Positions 1 through 7,681 of a stretch of 15,963 bases of DNA are shown here, piece by piece. A program made the translations under genes and the position numbers. This DNA is from Coprococcus sp. (GTDB taxonomy: Bacteria; Bacillota; Clostridia; Lachnospirales; Lachnospiraceae): NCBI GenBank assembly GCA_016296785.1, contig JAEDHX010000047.1, positions 1-15,963 on the forward strand, read 5' to 3'. Position 1 is the stretch's first letter, and each line of letters starts with the position of its first letter. Below the pieces are notes generated by a model. The model was not told the origin of the DNA. It made no database searches and was given only the letters and a program-made list of their open reading frames with translations.

Positions 1-569
1 AGAAGTGTGATACACTTATCATCGGTGGTGGTATGGCTTACACATTCCTTAAGGCAAAAGGATATGAGATTGGTAAGTCACTTGTTGATGATACTAAGAT
101 TGATTACTGTAAGGAAATGATGGAGAAGGCTGAGAAGCTTGGTAAGAAGCTCCTTCTTCCTGTTGATTCAGTTATGATCGACGATTTCCCTAACCCAATT
201 GATGATCCTACAATTGCTACAGTTGTATGTGATGCTGATAAGATGGATGCAGCAAAGGAAGGCTGTGATATCGGACCTAAGACAATAGAGCTTTACGCTG
301 ATGCTGTTAAGACAGCTAAGACTGTTGTTTGGAACGGACCTATGGGAGTATTTGAGAATCCTGTTCTTGCTACAGGTACAAAGGCTGTTGCTGCTGCACT
401 TGCTGAGACAGATGCAACCACAATTATTGGTGGTGGTGATTCAGCAGCTGCTGTTAACATTCTTGGTTATGGTCCAAAGATGAGCCATATTTCAACAGGT
501 GGCGGTGCTTCACTTGAGTTCCTTGAGGGTAAAGAGCTTCCAGGTGTTGCTGCAGCAAACGATAAATAA
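1..569 (+). CDS. pgk: Phosphoglycerate kinase, 3' part (5' end outside the window)
   Basis: Converts 1,3-bisphosphoglycerate and ADP to 3-phosphoglycerate and ATP in cytosolic glycolysis. The gene is cut by the window edge; the reading frame starts at base 3 and gives 188 residues, roughly the C-terminal half of a usual protein of about 400 residues. Family stretches are clear: IIGGGMAYTF near the start, VVWNGPMGVFE in the middle, and the nucleotide-binding TIIGGGDSAAAV followed by HISTGGGASLEFLEG near the end. It ends at TAA and tpiA follows after 54 bases, the standard glycolytic order in Clostridia. Codon use is strongly biased (many CTT and AAG, few ATA), as expected of a highly expressed gene. 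Identity is certain; only the missing start limits the call. Confidence 0.97.
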   Translation, partial: KCDTLIIGGGMAYTFLKAKGYEIGKSLVDDTKIDYCKEMMEKAEKLGKKLLLPVDSVMIDDFPNPIDDPTIATVVCDADKMDAAKEGCDIGPKTIELYADAVKTAKTVVWNGPMGVFENPVLATGTKAVAAALAETDATTIIGGGDSAAAVNILGYGPKMSHISTGGGASLEFLEGKELPGVAAANDK

Positions 570-589
570 TATAGATAAATTATCTATAT
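569..589. repeat. Perfect AT-rich inverted repeat between pgk and tpiA
   Basis: ATATAGATAA, one A, then TTATCTATAT: 10-base arms overlapping the pgk stop codon. It has no GC core and no following T-run, so it is not a typical terminator. It could be a weak mRNA hairpin or processing site between two co-transcribed genes, or chance in AT-rich DNA. Confidence 0.4.
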
Positions 590-623
590 AGAATCACATA
601 TTATAGAAAAAGAGGTTATTAAA

Positions 624-1376
624 ATGGCAAGAAAGAAGATTATAGCCGGTAACTGGAAGATGAATAAGACTCCTAGTGAGGCTGTTGCTTTAGTTAATGA
701 ATTAAAGGATTTAGTTAAGAATGATGAAGTTGATGTAGTATATTGTGTTCCTGCAATTGATATTGTTCCTGTAGTTGAGGCTACTAAGGGTACAAATGTT
801 GCAGTTGGTGCTGAGAATATGTATTTCGAAGAAAGCGGAGCTTATACAGGTGAGATTTCAGCTGCTATGCTTGTTGACGCTGGTGTTAAGTATGTTATTC
901 TTGGTCACTCAGAGCGTCGTGATTACTTCAAGGAGGATGATGTTCTCTTAAACAAGAAGGTTAAGAAAGCATTTGAGTCAGGTCTTACACCAATTCTTTG
1001 CTGTGGTGAAAGCCTTGAGCAGAGAGAGCTTGGTGTTACTATGGACTGGATTCGTCTTCAGATTAAGTCTGACCTTGCAGACATCACAGCTGATCAGGTT
1101 AAGAAGTTGGTTATTGCTTATGAGCCAATCTGGGCTATCGGAACCGGCAAGACAGCTACTTCAGATCAGGCACAGGAAGTATGTAAGGGAATTCGTGATC
1201 TCATAGCTGAGATGTATGATGAAGCTACAGCTGAAGAAGTTCGTATTCAGTACGGCGGTTCAATGAATGCCGGTAATGCTGCTGAGCTTCTTGCTAAGCC
1301 TGATATTGACGGTGGTCTTATCGGTGGAGCTTCACTTAAGGCAGATTTTGGTAAGATTGTTAATTATAACAAATAA
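624..1376 (+). CDS. tpiA: Triosephosphate isomerase
   Basis: Interconverts dihydroxyacetone phosphate and glyceraldehyde 3-phosphate in glycolysis. The 250-residue protein has the family's usual length and a full set of active-site residues: NWKMN with K12, the electrophilic H95 in ILGHSERR, the catalytic base E167 in AYEPIWAIGTG, and the phosphate-binding YGGSMNAGNA and DGGLIGGASL loops near the C-terminus. The ATG lies behind a modest AGAGG ribosome-binding site. No promoter is visible in the 54-base gap after pgk, so it is probably transcribed with pgk. A strong terminator follows directly. Codon use is as biased as in pgk. Confidence 0.98.
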   Translation: MARKKIIAGNWKMNKTPSEAVALVNELKDLVKNDEVDVVYCVPAIDIVPVVEATKGTNVAVGAENMYFEESGAYTGEISAAMLVDAGVKYVILGHSERRDYFKEDDVLLNKKVKKAFESGLTPILCCGESLEQRELGVTMDWIRLQIKSDLADITADQVKKLVIAYEPIWAIGTGKTATSDQAQEVCKGIRDLIAEMYDEATAEEVRIQYGGSMNAGNAAELLAKPDIDGGLIGGASLKADFGKIVNYNK

Positions 1377-1393
1377 TATCATTTAAGCTTTAA

Positions 1394-1442
1394 AGGGCTA
1401 TTTAACACAAAACAATATGTGTTAAATAGCCTTTCATTATTT
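1394..1442 (+). terminator. Intrinsic terminator after tpiA
   Basis: A perfect 14-bp stem, GGCTATTTAACACA (1396-1409) with TGTGTTAAATAGCC (1418-1431), an 8-base loop, then TTTCATTATTT. It closes the pgk-tpiA unit and separates it from the ABC transporter genes. Confidence 0.9.
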
Positions 1443-1466
1443 ATCATATTATTGTGAATACTTTGT

Positions 1467-1495
1467 TTGACGATTATATATAACTATGTTATAAT
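1467..1495 (+). promoter_or_regulatory. Sigma-A type promoter for the ABC exporter genes
   Basis: -35 TTGACG (1467-1472), 17-base spacer, -10 TATAAT (1490-1495), with an extended -10 TG at 1487-1488. Near-consensus; predicted transcription start about 1502, giving a leader of about 30 bases before the permease. Confidence 0.8.
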
Positions 1496-1530
1496 TCAGT
1501 CGATTTAAATAAGGAAACAAGGATTGGAAT

Positions 1531-2304
1531 ATGAAATATATTAAAAATTTTTGGCAACACAGATATTTATTAGGTGAATTAGTTAAAAAGGGAATAAAGT
1601 TAAAGTATAGAAGATCATATCTTGGTATTATATGGTCTCTTTTAGAGCCACTTCTTACAACTATAGTTCTAACTGTTGTATTTGGAACATTGTTTGGAGT
1701 TAAGGATCCAACATTCCCATTATATGTACTTTGCGGACGTTTGTTGTTTTCTTTTTTCTCAAGTGGAACAAATGGTGCACTTAGAGCAATCAGGGGCAAT
1801 TCCGGTATGATAAAGAAGGTATATGTTCCAAAGTATTTGTATCCAATGTCAAGTATATTATTTAATTTTATTATATTCTTGATATCACTAATTATACTTA
1901 TTCCACTTGCACTGTTTTGTCATGTTACACCAAAGCTGAGCTGGCTCTATCTTGTATTGCCGCTGTTTCTTCTTATTCTTCTTACCTTTGGTGTTGGTAT
2001 GATTTTAGCAACAATAGATGTATTCTTCAGGGATATGGAATATTTGTGGTCTGTAATAACATTGCTTATTATGTATATGTCTGCAATTTTCTATCCACCG
2101 GAGAAGCTGTTAAGCAGTAAATATGCATTTTTGCTTAAATATAATCCGTTGTTTGGAATTATTAAAACCTTTAGAGATTGTATGCTTGGTGACCCATTAA
2201 ATTGGAAATATATTGGCTATGCATTTGGCTTCTCTATGGTTTCAATACTAATTGGAACATTTGTTTTCTATAAAAAACAGGATGTATTTATACTTCATAT
2301 ATAG
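1531..2304 (+). CDS. ABC-2 type polysaccharide/teichoic acid exporter permease (Wzm/TagG family)
   Basis: Membrane half of an ABC exporter that moves a lipid-linked glycan or teichoic-acid-like polymer across the cytoplasmic membrane. The 257 residues fit the family. After a cytosolic amphipathic N-terminus comes the hallmark YRRSYLGIIWSLLEPLL (about residues 26-42), then about six hydrophobic segments (roughly 38-56, 64-82, 106-130, 138-162, 172-188, 228-247), and a short tail ending KKQDVFILHI. The ATG is preceded by AAGG in a purine-rich stretch. The ATPase gene follows after 9 bases, so the two are translated as a pair. No glycosyltransferase, ligase or regulator gene flanks them, so the cargo cannot be told. 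Family assignment is firm; teichoic acid versus other cell-surface polysaccharide is open. Confidence 0.9.
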   Translation: MKYIKNFWQHRYLLGELVKKGIKLKYRRSYLGIIWSLLEPLLTTIVLTVVFGTLFGVKDPTFPLYVLCGRLLFSFFSSGTNGALRAIRGNSGMIKKVYVPKYLYPMSSILFNFIIFLISLIILIPLALFCHVTPKLSWLYLVLPLFLLILLTFGVGMILATIDVFFRDMEYLWSVITLLIMYMSAIFYPPEKLLSSKYAFLLKYNPLFGIIKTFRDCMLGDPLNWKYIGYAFGFSMVSILIGTFVFYKKQDVFILHI

Positions 2305-2313
2305 GCGGTAGAT

Positions 2314-3051
2314 ATGGGAAAAGAAGCTTTAATTGTTGATAATGTCAGCATGAAATTTAACCTTAGTTCAGAGAAGGTTGACAGTTTAAAAGAATATATA
2401 ATAAAGGCACTAAAGCGTGAGATATCTTATGATGAGTTTTGGGCATTAAAGAATGTAAGTTTTTCGATTAATAAAGGAGACAGACTTGGAATTCTCGGAT
2501 TAAATGGTGCAGGCAAGAGTACACTCCTTAAGGTTGTAGCAGGTGTATTTAAGCCTACTGAGGGTTCGATTACAAAGAAGGGCAGAATCGTACCACTTCT
2601 TGAGCTTGGTGCAGGCTTTGATATGCAATACACCGGTAAAGAGAATATATTTCTTTATGGAAGTGTACTTGGTTTTTCTAGGAAATATCTTGAATCTAAA
2701 TATGATGAGATAGTAGAGTTTTCTGAGCTTGGAAGATTTATTGACGTTCCACTTAAGAACTATTCTTCAGGTATGAAATCTAAATTGGGATTTTCTATTG
2801 CTACTATTGCAGAGCCTGATATTCTTATACTTGATGAGGTCCTTTCAGTTGGTGATGCTAAGTTTAGGAAGAAAAGTGAAGCAAAAATAATGCAGATGAT
2901 GTCTGAAGGAACAACTGTATTATTTGTTTCACATTCATTAGAGCAGGTTAAGAGAATATGCAATAAGGCGATAATCCTTGACAAGGGTAAGCTTATTGCA
3001 AATGGTCTTGTAGAGGACGTTGCTCCTGTATATGAGAAGCTTATTGAATAG
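2314..3051 (+). CDS. ABC exporter ATPase for polysaccharide/teichoic acid (Wzt/TagH family, short form)
   Basis: Nucleotide-binding partner of the preceding permease. All ATPase motifs are present: Walker A GLNGAGKST (62-70), the LLELGAGFD segment typical of Wzt/TagH proteins (95-103), signature SSGMK (151-155), Walker B ILILDE (170-175), and switch H207 in VSHS. At 245 residues it stops right after the ATPase domain. It lacks the C-terminal carbohydrate-binding domain of long Wzt proteins and the extracellular extension of B. subtilis TagH. The ribosome-binding site is AGGCGG before ATG. No terminator is evident before gpmI, so the promoter at 1467 may also feed gpmI. Family confident; substrate unknown. 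Confidence 0.92.
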   Translation: MGKEALIVDNVSMKFNLSSEKVDSLKEYIIKALKREISYDEFWALKNVSFSINKGDRLGILGLNGAGKSTLLKVVAGVFKPTEGSITKKGRIVPLLELGAGFDMQYTGKENIFLYGSVLGFSRKYLESKYDEIVEFSELGRFIDVPLKNYSSGMKSKLGFSIATIAEPDILILDEVLSVGDAKFRKKSEAKIMQMMSEGTTVLFVSHSLEQVKRICNKAIILDKGKLIANGLVEDVAPVYEKLIE

Positions 3052-3118
3052 TATCAGATAGCAATTATTTGTTTTTACAAATTATCATATAAAGAAAAAT
3101 GAAAAGGAGATAATTATT

Positions 3119-4660
3119 ATGAGTAAAAAACCAGTAGTATTGATGGTACTTGATGGTTATGGAATCACAGACAAGACAGAAGGAAATGCTGTTTATATGG
3201 CAAATACTCCTGTTATGGACAAGCTTATGGCTGAGTGTCCTTATGTTAAAGGAAATGCATCAGGTCTTGCAGTAGGTCTTCCTGACGGACAGATGGGTAA
3301 TTCAGAAGTTGGACATATGAATATTGGTGCAGGACGTATTATATATCAGGAGCTTACAAGAATTACAAAGTCAATTGAAGATGGTGATTTCTTCGAGAAT
3401 GAAGAGATGCTTGCTGCTATAGAAAATTGTAAGAAGAATAATTCAGACCTTCATCTTTGGGGACTCCTTTCAGATGGTGGTGTTCACAGCCATAATACAC
3501 ATTTATATGGTATTCTTGAGCTTTGTAAGAAGCAGGGACTTTCAAATGTATATGTTCACCCATTCTTTGATGGAAGAGATACACCTCCTGCATCAGGTAA
3601 GAGCTATCTTGAAGAGCTTATTGCCAAGATGGATGAGATTGGCGTTGGTAAGGTAGCATCAATGTCAGGACGTTACTATGCAATGGATAGAGATAACAGA
3701 TGGGATAGAGTTGAACTTGCATACAAGTCACTTGTTACAGGTGAAGGCGTACAGGCTGAGGATCCTGTTGCTGCTATGCAGGAGTCTTATGATAAGGAAG
3801 TATATGATGAATTTGTTCTTCCAACTGTAATAACTGAGAATGGCAAGCCTGTGTCACTTGTTAAGCCTAATGATTCAGTAATTTTCTTTAATTTCAGACC
3901 GGATAGAGCAAGAGAAATCACAAGAGCGTTTTGTTCAGATGATTTTGATGGATTTGAAAGACCAAATGGACGTATGCCACTAGTATATGTATGCTTTAAG
4001 GATTATGATGAAACAATTCCTAACAAGCTTGTTGCATTTAAGAAAGAAGAGATAGAGAATACATTTGGAGAGTACCTTGCAGCATGTGGTAAGAAACAGC
4101 TTAGACTTGCTGAAACAGAGAAGTATGCTCATGTAACCTTCTTCTTCAATGGTGGTGTTGAGGAGCCTAATAAAGATGAGGCAAGAACTCTTGTTAAATC
4201 ACCGGCAGTTGCAACTTATGATTTACAGCCTGAGATGAGTGCACCTGAGGTTAGTATAAATCTTAATGCTGCAATCACTTCAGGAGAATATGATGTTATT
4301 ATTATTAACTTTGCAAATCCTGATATGGTTGGCCATACCGGAGTAATTCCTGCTGCCGTTGCTGCTGTTGAAAGAGTTGATCAGTGTATTGGCGCTGCTG
4401 TTGAAGCAGTAAAGAGTGTTGATGGCGTATTGTTTATTTGTGCTGACCATGGTAATGCAGAGCAGATGATTAATTATGAAACAGGAGATCCTCATACTGC
4501 ACATACAACCAACCCTGTTCCATTTATTCTTTATAACTATGATGATGGCGTTAAGCTTAGAGAAGGAGGATGCCTTGCTGATATAGCACCTACACTTCTT
4601 GAGATTATGGAACTTCCACAGCCTAAGGAAATGACCGGTAAGTCTCTTATTATCAGATAA
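3119..4660 (+). CDS. gpmI: 2,3-bisphosphoglycerate-independent phosphoglycerate mutase
   Basis: Interconverts 3- and 2-phosphoglycerate in glycolysis with two Mn ions and a phosphoserine intermediate. The 513-residue protein has the normal length. It shows metal-binding VLDGYG (D12), the nucleophile S62 in MGNSEVGHMN, substrate-binding DGRDTPP and RYYAMDRDNRWDR, FNFRPDRAREIT, and the C-terminal metal sites NFANPDMVGHTG, CADHGNAE and PHTAHT. A good AAGGAGA ribosome-binding site precedes the ATG. No convincing promoter is seen in the 67-base gap upstream, so it is probably read through from the ABC genes. Codon use is biased as in pgk and tpiA, unlike the downstream enolase. Confidence 0.98.
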   Translation: MSKKPVVLMVLDGYGITDKTEGNAVYMANTPVMDKLMAECPYVKGNASGLAVGLPDGQMGNSEVGHMNIGAGRIIYQELTRITKSIEDGDFFENEEMLAAIENCKKNNSDLHLWGLLSDGGVHSHNTHLYGILELCKKQGLSNVYVHPFFDGRDTPPASGKSYLEELIAKMDEIGVGKVASMSGRYYAMDRDNRWDRVELAYKSLVTGEGVQAEDPVAAMQESYDKEVYDEFVLPTVITENGKPVSLVKPNDSVIFFNFRPDRAREITRAFCSDDFDGFERPNGRMPLVYVCFKDYDETIPNKLVAFKKEEIENTFGEYLAACGKKQLRLAETEKYAHVTFFFNGGVEEPNKDEARTLVKSPAVATYDLQPEMSAPEVSINLNAAITSGEYDVIIINFANPDMVGHTGVIPAAVAAVERVDQCIGAAVEAVKSVDGVLFICADHGNAEQMINYETGDPHTAHTTNPVPFILYNYDDGVKLREGGCLADIAPTLLEIMELPQPKEMTGKSLIIR

Positions 4661-4679
4661 GGAAAGGCTGTATTATAAT
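4650..4679 (+). promoter_or_regulatory. Possible promoter for mscL
   Basis: -10 TATAAT (4674-4679) with a weak -35 TTATCA (4650-4655) at 18 bases, overlapping the gpmI stop codon. The -10 is perfect and the -35 poor. mscL could equally be read from gpmI. Confidence 0.4.
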
Positions 4680-4703
4680 ATAAAAAGCATGGAGGTGATA
4701 CGA

Positions 4704-5123
4704 ATGAAAAAGTTTCTTAAGGAATTCAAGGAATTTGCTCTTAAAGGAAACGTAATGAGTCTTGCTATCGGTGTTATCATCGGTGGTGCATTCCAGGCAA
4801 TAGTAACTGCTTTTACTGAGAATATTATTAATCCTATTATTGGATGTATAGGCGGTACTGATGTACAGGGTAAGATTCATCTTATGGGTGACCAGTATAT
4901 TAATTACGGTGCATTCATAACAGCTGTAATCAATTTCATTATTATGGCATTTGTTTTATTCCTTTTAGTTAAGGGAATTAATAAGCTTATGTCACTTGGC
5001 AAAAAGCCTGAACCAGAGGCTGCTCCGCTTACAAGAAAATGCCCATATTGCTTTGGCGAGGTAGATATCAAGGCAACAAAGTGTATGTATTGTACATCTG
5101 ATATTGAGCCTGAAAAAGAGTAA
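4704..5123 (+). CDS. mscL: Large-conductance mechanosensitive channel MscL with C-terminal zinc ribbon
   Basis: Homopentameric membrane channel that opens under membrane tension to release solutes on osmotic downshock. It is 139 residues: a short N-terminal amphipathic helix (MKKFLKEFKEFALKGNV), TM1 about 16-40 with the glycine-rich pore stretch AIGVIIGGAF, a periplasm-side loop, TM2 about 69-92, then a cytosolic tail. The usual charged C-terminal helical bundle is replaced by CPYC-x10-CMYC (C113, C116, C127, C130), a four-cysteine zinc-ribbon-like motif. I chose the ATG at 4704 because GGAGGTGAT at 4691-4699 is its ribosome-binding site; the in-frame ATG at 4689 lies next to and before that site. 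It sits between gpmI and a terminator. Confidence 0.93.
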   Translation: MKKFLKEFKEFALKGNVMSLAIGVIIGGAFQAIVTAFTENIINPIIGCIGGTDVQGKIHLMGDQYINYGAFITAVINFIIMAFVLFLLVKGINKLMSLGKKPEPEAAPLTRKCPYCFGEVDIKATKCMYCTSDIEPEKE

Positions 5124-5158
5124 TAATAATTTGATATCTAATTATTGGATTAACCAAG

Positions 5159-5200
5159 AAAAAAGAACTCGGATAAAATGTTATCTGAGTTCTTTTTATT
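5159..5200 (+). terminator. Intrinsic terminator after mscL
   Basis: Stem AGAACTCGGATAA (5164-5176) with TTATCTGAGTTCT (5181-5193), 13 bp with one G-U pair, tetraloop AATG, extended by flanking A and T runs, then TTTTTATTT. It ends the gpmI-mscL transcript. Confidence 0.9.
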
Positions 5201-5295
5201 TGATAAACTGATATATGATTTGTTATCTGTTCATGTATATATTTCCATTATTTGTTCATAATACTAGAAAATAATGTATACGAGGAGTGATATTA

Positions 5296-6591
5296 ATGAA
5301 CAGAATGGAAATAATAGAGGTTAAGGCAAGAGAGGTTCTTGATTCGAGAGGAAATCCTACTGTTGAAACAGAAGTAATACTTGCTTGTGGTTGTAAAGGA
5401 AGGGCAATTGTGCCATCAGGTGCTTCTACAGGGCAGTATGAGGCACATGAATTAAGAGATGGTGAAAAGAGATATTTCGGGAATGGAGTTACTGCAGCAG
5501 TAAATAATGTAAATAGTAGAATTGCTGACAGAATTATTGGAATTGATGTTACAAAACAAACAGAAATAGACAGGATAATGATTGAGGCTGATGGAACTGA
5601 GAATAAAACGCGTTATGGCGCAAATGCTATGCTAAGTGTTTCTCTGGCTGTTGCAAATGCTGCGGCAAACGCATTAAATATGCCCTTATACAGATATATT
5701 GGTGGAGTAAATGCTAAGGTGCTTCCGGTTCCAATGATGAATATTCTAAATGGTGGCAAGCATGCTGATAATACTGTAGACTTTCAGGAGTTTATGATTG
5801 CACCTGTAGGGGCTGAATCGTTCAAGGAAGCAATGCAGATTGCCTGTGAGGTTTATCATACATTAAAACGAGAGCTGAATGACAGAGGTCTATTTACGGG
5901 CGTCGGCGATGAGGGAGGATTTGCACCTGATTTATCAAGTGTATATGAAGTTCTTGATATATTGATGATTGCAATTGAAAAAGCAGGATATAAGCCCGGA
6001 ATAGATGTCAAGATAGCGATAGATGCAGCAGCATCAGAGTTGTATGATGCATCATCAATGGTATATGTTTTCGAAGGCGAATCAAGGATGTCAGGCAAGG
6101 ATATAAGACGTAATTCAGAAGAAATGGTTCAATTATATGAGGACCTTGTATCAAAATATCCAATATATTCAATCGAAGATGGTCTTGATGAAAATGATAT
6201 GAATGGCTGGAAGGTTCTTACTTATAGATTAGGTACTAAGCTTCAGCTTGTTGGAGATGATTTATTTGTTACAAATACAAAGAGATTATCTGCCGGAATC
6301 AGCAATAATATAGCAAATTCAATTCTTGTTAAGGTAAATCAGATAGGAACTCTTACAGAAGCTATTGATGCTGTAGAAATGGCTCATAAGGCCGGATATA
6401 CTGCAGTAATATCACATAGATCGGGTGAGAGTGAGGATTCATTTATAGCAGATTTAGCTGTTGCATTAAATACAGGACAGATAAAGACCGGTGCACCTTC
6501 AAGAAGTGAGAGAACGGCAAAATACAATCAGTTATTAAGAATTGAAGAAGAGCTTTATAAAAATGCTGTTTACGGATATAAAAAATTGTAG
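5296..6591 (+). CDS. eno: Enolase (possibly a secondary paralog)
   Basis: Dehydrates 2-phosphoglycerate to phosphoenolpyruvate. The 431-residue product has the catalytic set: SGASTG loop (41-46), H156 in NGGKHADN, E206 in GDEGG, Mg ligands D243, E294 and D321, K346 in VKVNQIG, and SHRSGE (373-378). GAGGAG at 5282-5287 places the start at ATG 5296; a GTG at 5287 lies inside that site. Unlike pgk, tpiA and gpmI it uses many ATA, TTA and AGA codons, and its N-terminal region reads ILACGCKGRA where most enolases have an LEDG-like turn. It stands alone between the mscL terminator and the thiamin operon, with no clear promoter in the 95 bases upstream. Enolase function is well supported; the main glycolytic role is less certain. 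Confidence 0.93.
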   Translation: MNRMEIIEVKAREVLDSRGNPTVETEVILACGCKGRAIVPSGASTGQYEAHELRDGEKRYFGNGVTAAVNNVNSRIADRIIGIDVTKQTEIDRIMIEADGTENKTRYGANAMLSVSLAVANAAANALNMPLYRYIGGVNAKVLPVPMMNILNGGKHADNTVDFQEFMIAPVGAESFKEAMQIACEVYHTLKRELNDRGLFTGVGDEGGFAPDLSSVYEVLDILMIAIEKAGYKPGIDVKIAIDAAASELYDASSMVYVFEGESRMSGKDIRRNSEEMVQLYEDLVSKYPIYSIEDGLDENDMNGWKVLTYRLGTKLQLVGDDLFVTNTKRLSAGISNNIANSILVKVNQIGTLTEAIDAVEMAHKAGYTAVISHRSGESEDSFIADLAVALNTGQIKTGAPSRSERTAKYNQLLRIEEELYKNAVYGYKKL

Positions 6592-6614
6592 TAAAATACT
6601 TGTGGACTTAATAT
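6586..6614 (+). promoter_or_regulatory. Possible promoter of the thiamin operon
   Basis: TTGTAG (6586-6591, overlapping the enolase stop codon), 17-base spacer, TAATAT (6609-6614). It would start RNA at about 6621, just before the riboswitch. It is the best-spaced candidate, but both hexamers are imperfect. Confidence 0.35.
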
Positions 6615-6625
6615 ATTAAGTTTTA

Positions 6626-6716
6626 TACGAGGGGAGCTTGCTGCAGCAGGCTGAGAGTAGGTGATGTACATCTTGACCCATAACCTGATTTGGATAATGC
6701 CAACGTAGGGAATAAG
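6626..6716 (+). ncRNA. TPP riboswitch (THI element)
   Basis: The conserved aptamer segments appear in order: GGGGAGC (6631), a P3 hairpin TTGC-TGCA-GCAGG, GGCTGAGAG (6649-6657), a small GATG/CATC hairpin, TTGACCC, ACCTGATTTGGATAATGCC, and CGTAGGGAA (6704-6712). This is the thiamin-diphosphate-binding fold, and it lies ahead of thiM-thiE-HAD-thiD. With a terminator hairpin 12 bases on, control is most likely by transcription attenuation: bound thiamin diphosphate favours termination. Confidence 0.96.
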
Positions 6717-6727
6717 GTAGTTAATGC

Positions 6728-6762
6728 TGCGGTTATGCCTATTTTGGTGTAACCGCATTTTG
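6728..6762 (+). terminator. Riboswitch-linked terminator hairpin
   Basis: TGCGGTTATGCC (6728-6739) pairs with GGTGTAACCGCA (6746-6757), 12 bp with two G-U pairs, a 6-base loop, then TTTT. It lies between the aptamer and thiM, so it is the expected expression platform. I did not establish the competing antiterminator pairing. Confidence 0.75.
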
Positions 6763-6838
6763 CATGTTATATGCAATAATTACGCTTAAGGCTCTATCCA
6801 TTTCTATTTTCAAAAGAAAAAGAAAGAAGGAAAGAAAA

Positions 6839-7660
6839 ATGATTAAAACATGTCTTAGTAACGTAAGAAAAACAGTGCCACTTGTACATAATATTACAAA
6901 TTATGTTACAGTAAATGATGTTGCAAATGCATTATTAGCATGTGGCGGAAGTCCTATTATGTCTGATGATGAGGAGGATGTAGAAGACATTACAAGTATT
7001 TGCGGAGGTCTTAATATTAATATTGGTACTCTGAATAAGAATACTATCCCATCAATGTTTAAAGCAGGTAAGAAAGCAAATGAGCTTGGTCATGTGGTGC
7101 TTCTTGATCCTGTAGGTGCAGGTGCAAGTAAGCTTAGAACAAATACAGCACTTAAGCTTGTTGAAGAAATCAAATTTGATGTTATCAGAGGTAATATATC
7201 TGAGATAAAAACAATTGCATTCGGTTCACAGACAACAAAAGGTGTTGATGCTGATGTAGCAGATGCTGTAACAGAGGATAACCTTGATAAAACAATTGAT
7301 TATCTTAAGAAGCTTTCTGCTGATACAGGTTCAATTATTGCTGTAACCGGTGCTATTGATTTGGTATGTGATTCAAATAGCTGTTATGTAATCAGAAATG
7401 GACGCCCTGAGATGGGTAAGATAACAGGAACAGGTTGCCAGTTATCAGCTGTTATCACTGCATTTGTTGTTGCAAACCCTGATAATAAGCTTGAAGCTGC
7501 AGCTGCAGCTGTAATTACCATGGGTCTTGCTGGTGAAATAGGTTTTGATAATATGCAGCCTGGAGATGGTAATTCTACATATAGAAATAGAATTATTGAT
7601 GCCATATATAATATGGATGAGGAAACACTTTCAAATGGAGCTAAATACGAGATAAGATAA
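6839..7660 (+). CDS. thiM: Hydroxyethylthiazole kinase
   Basis: Phosphorylates 4-methyl-5-hydroxyethylthiazole to the form used by ThiE, a thiazole salvage step. The ATG at 6839 follows AAGGAA at good distance and gives 273 residues, normal for the family. The frame stays open back to an ATG at 6764, but that would add a basic 25-residue tail overlapping the terminator region, so I reject it. Motifs: PLVHNITNYVTVNDVANALLA (14-34), GGSPIM, LDPVGAG (89-95), VIRGN (115-119), VTGAIDLV, and GTGC with C200, the ribokinase-like anion hole. First gene of the riboswitch-controlled operon; thiE follows 21 bases on. Confidence 0.97.
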   Translation: MIKTCLSNVRKTVPLVHNITNYVTVNDVANALLACGGSPIMSDDEEDVEDITSICGGLNINIGTLNKNTIPSMFKAGKKANELGHVVLLDPVGAGASKLRTNTALKLVEEIKFDVIRGNISEIKTIAFGSQTTKGVDADVADAVTEDNLDKTIDYLKKLSADTGSIIAVTGAIDLVCDSNSCYVIRNGRPEMGKITGTGCQLSAVITAFVVANPDNKLEAAAAAVITMGLAGEIGFDNMQPGDGNSTYRNRIIDAIYNMDEETLSNGAKYEIR

Positions 7661-7681
7661 CTTACAGATTGGAGTATATAT

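Noticed and set aside
3052..3118. Promoter or terminator between the ABC ATPase gene and gpmI
   Set aside because: An ATTTG/CAAAT mini-hairpin and several AT-rich hexamers exist, but no GC stem with a T-run and no correctly spaced -35/-10 pair.
4689..4703. Upstream ATG giving MscL a five-residue extension (MEVIR)
   Set aside because: GGAGGTGAT begins two bases after this ATG and is correctly spaced for the ATG at 4704, which also gives the family's usual N-terminus.
5287..5295. GTG start for enolase
   Set aside because: It overlaps the GAGGAG ribosome-binding site; ATG 5296 is properly spaced.
6764..6838. In-frame N-terminal extension of ThiM starting at ATG 6764
   Set aside because: It would begin right after the riboswitch terminator with no ribosome-binding site and add a basic tail not seen in the family. 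ATG 6839 has AAGGAA at good distance.
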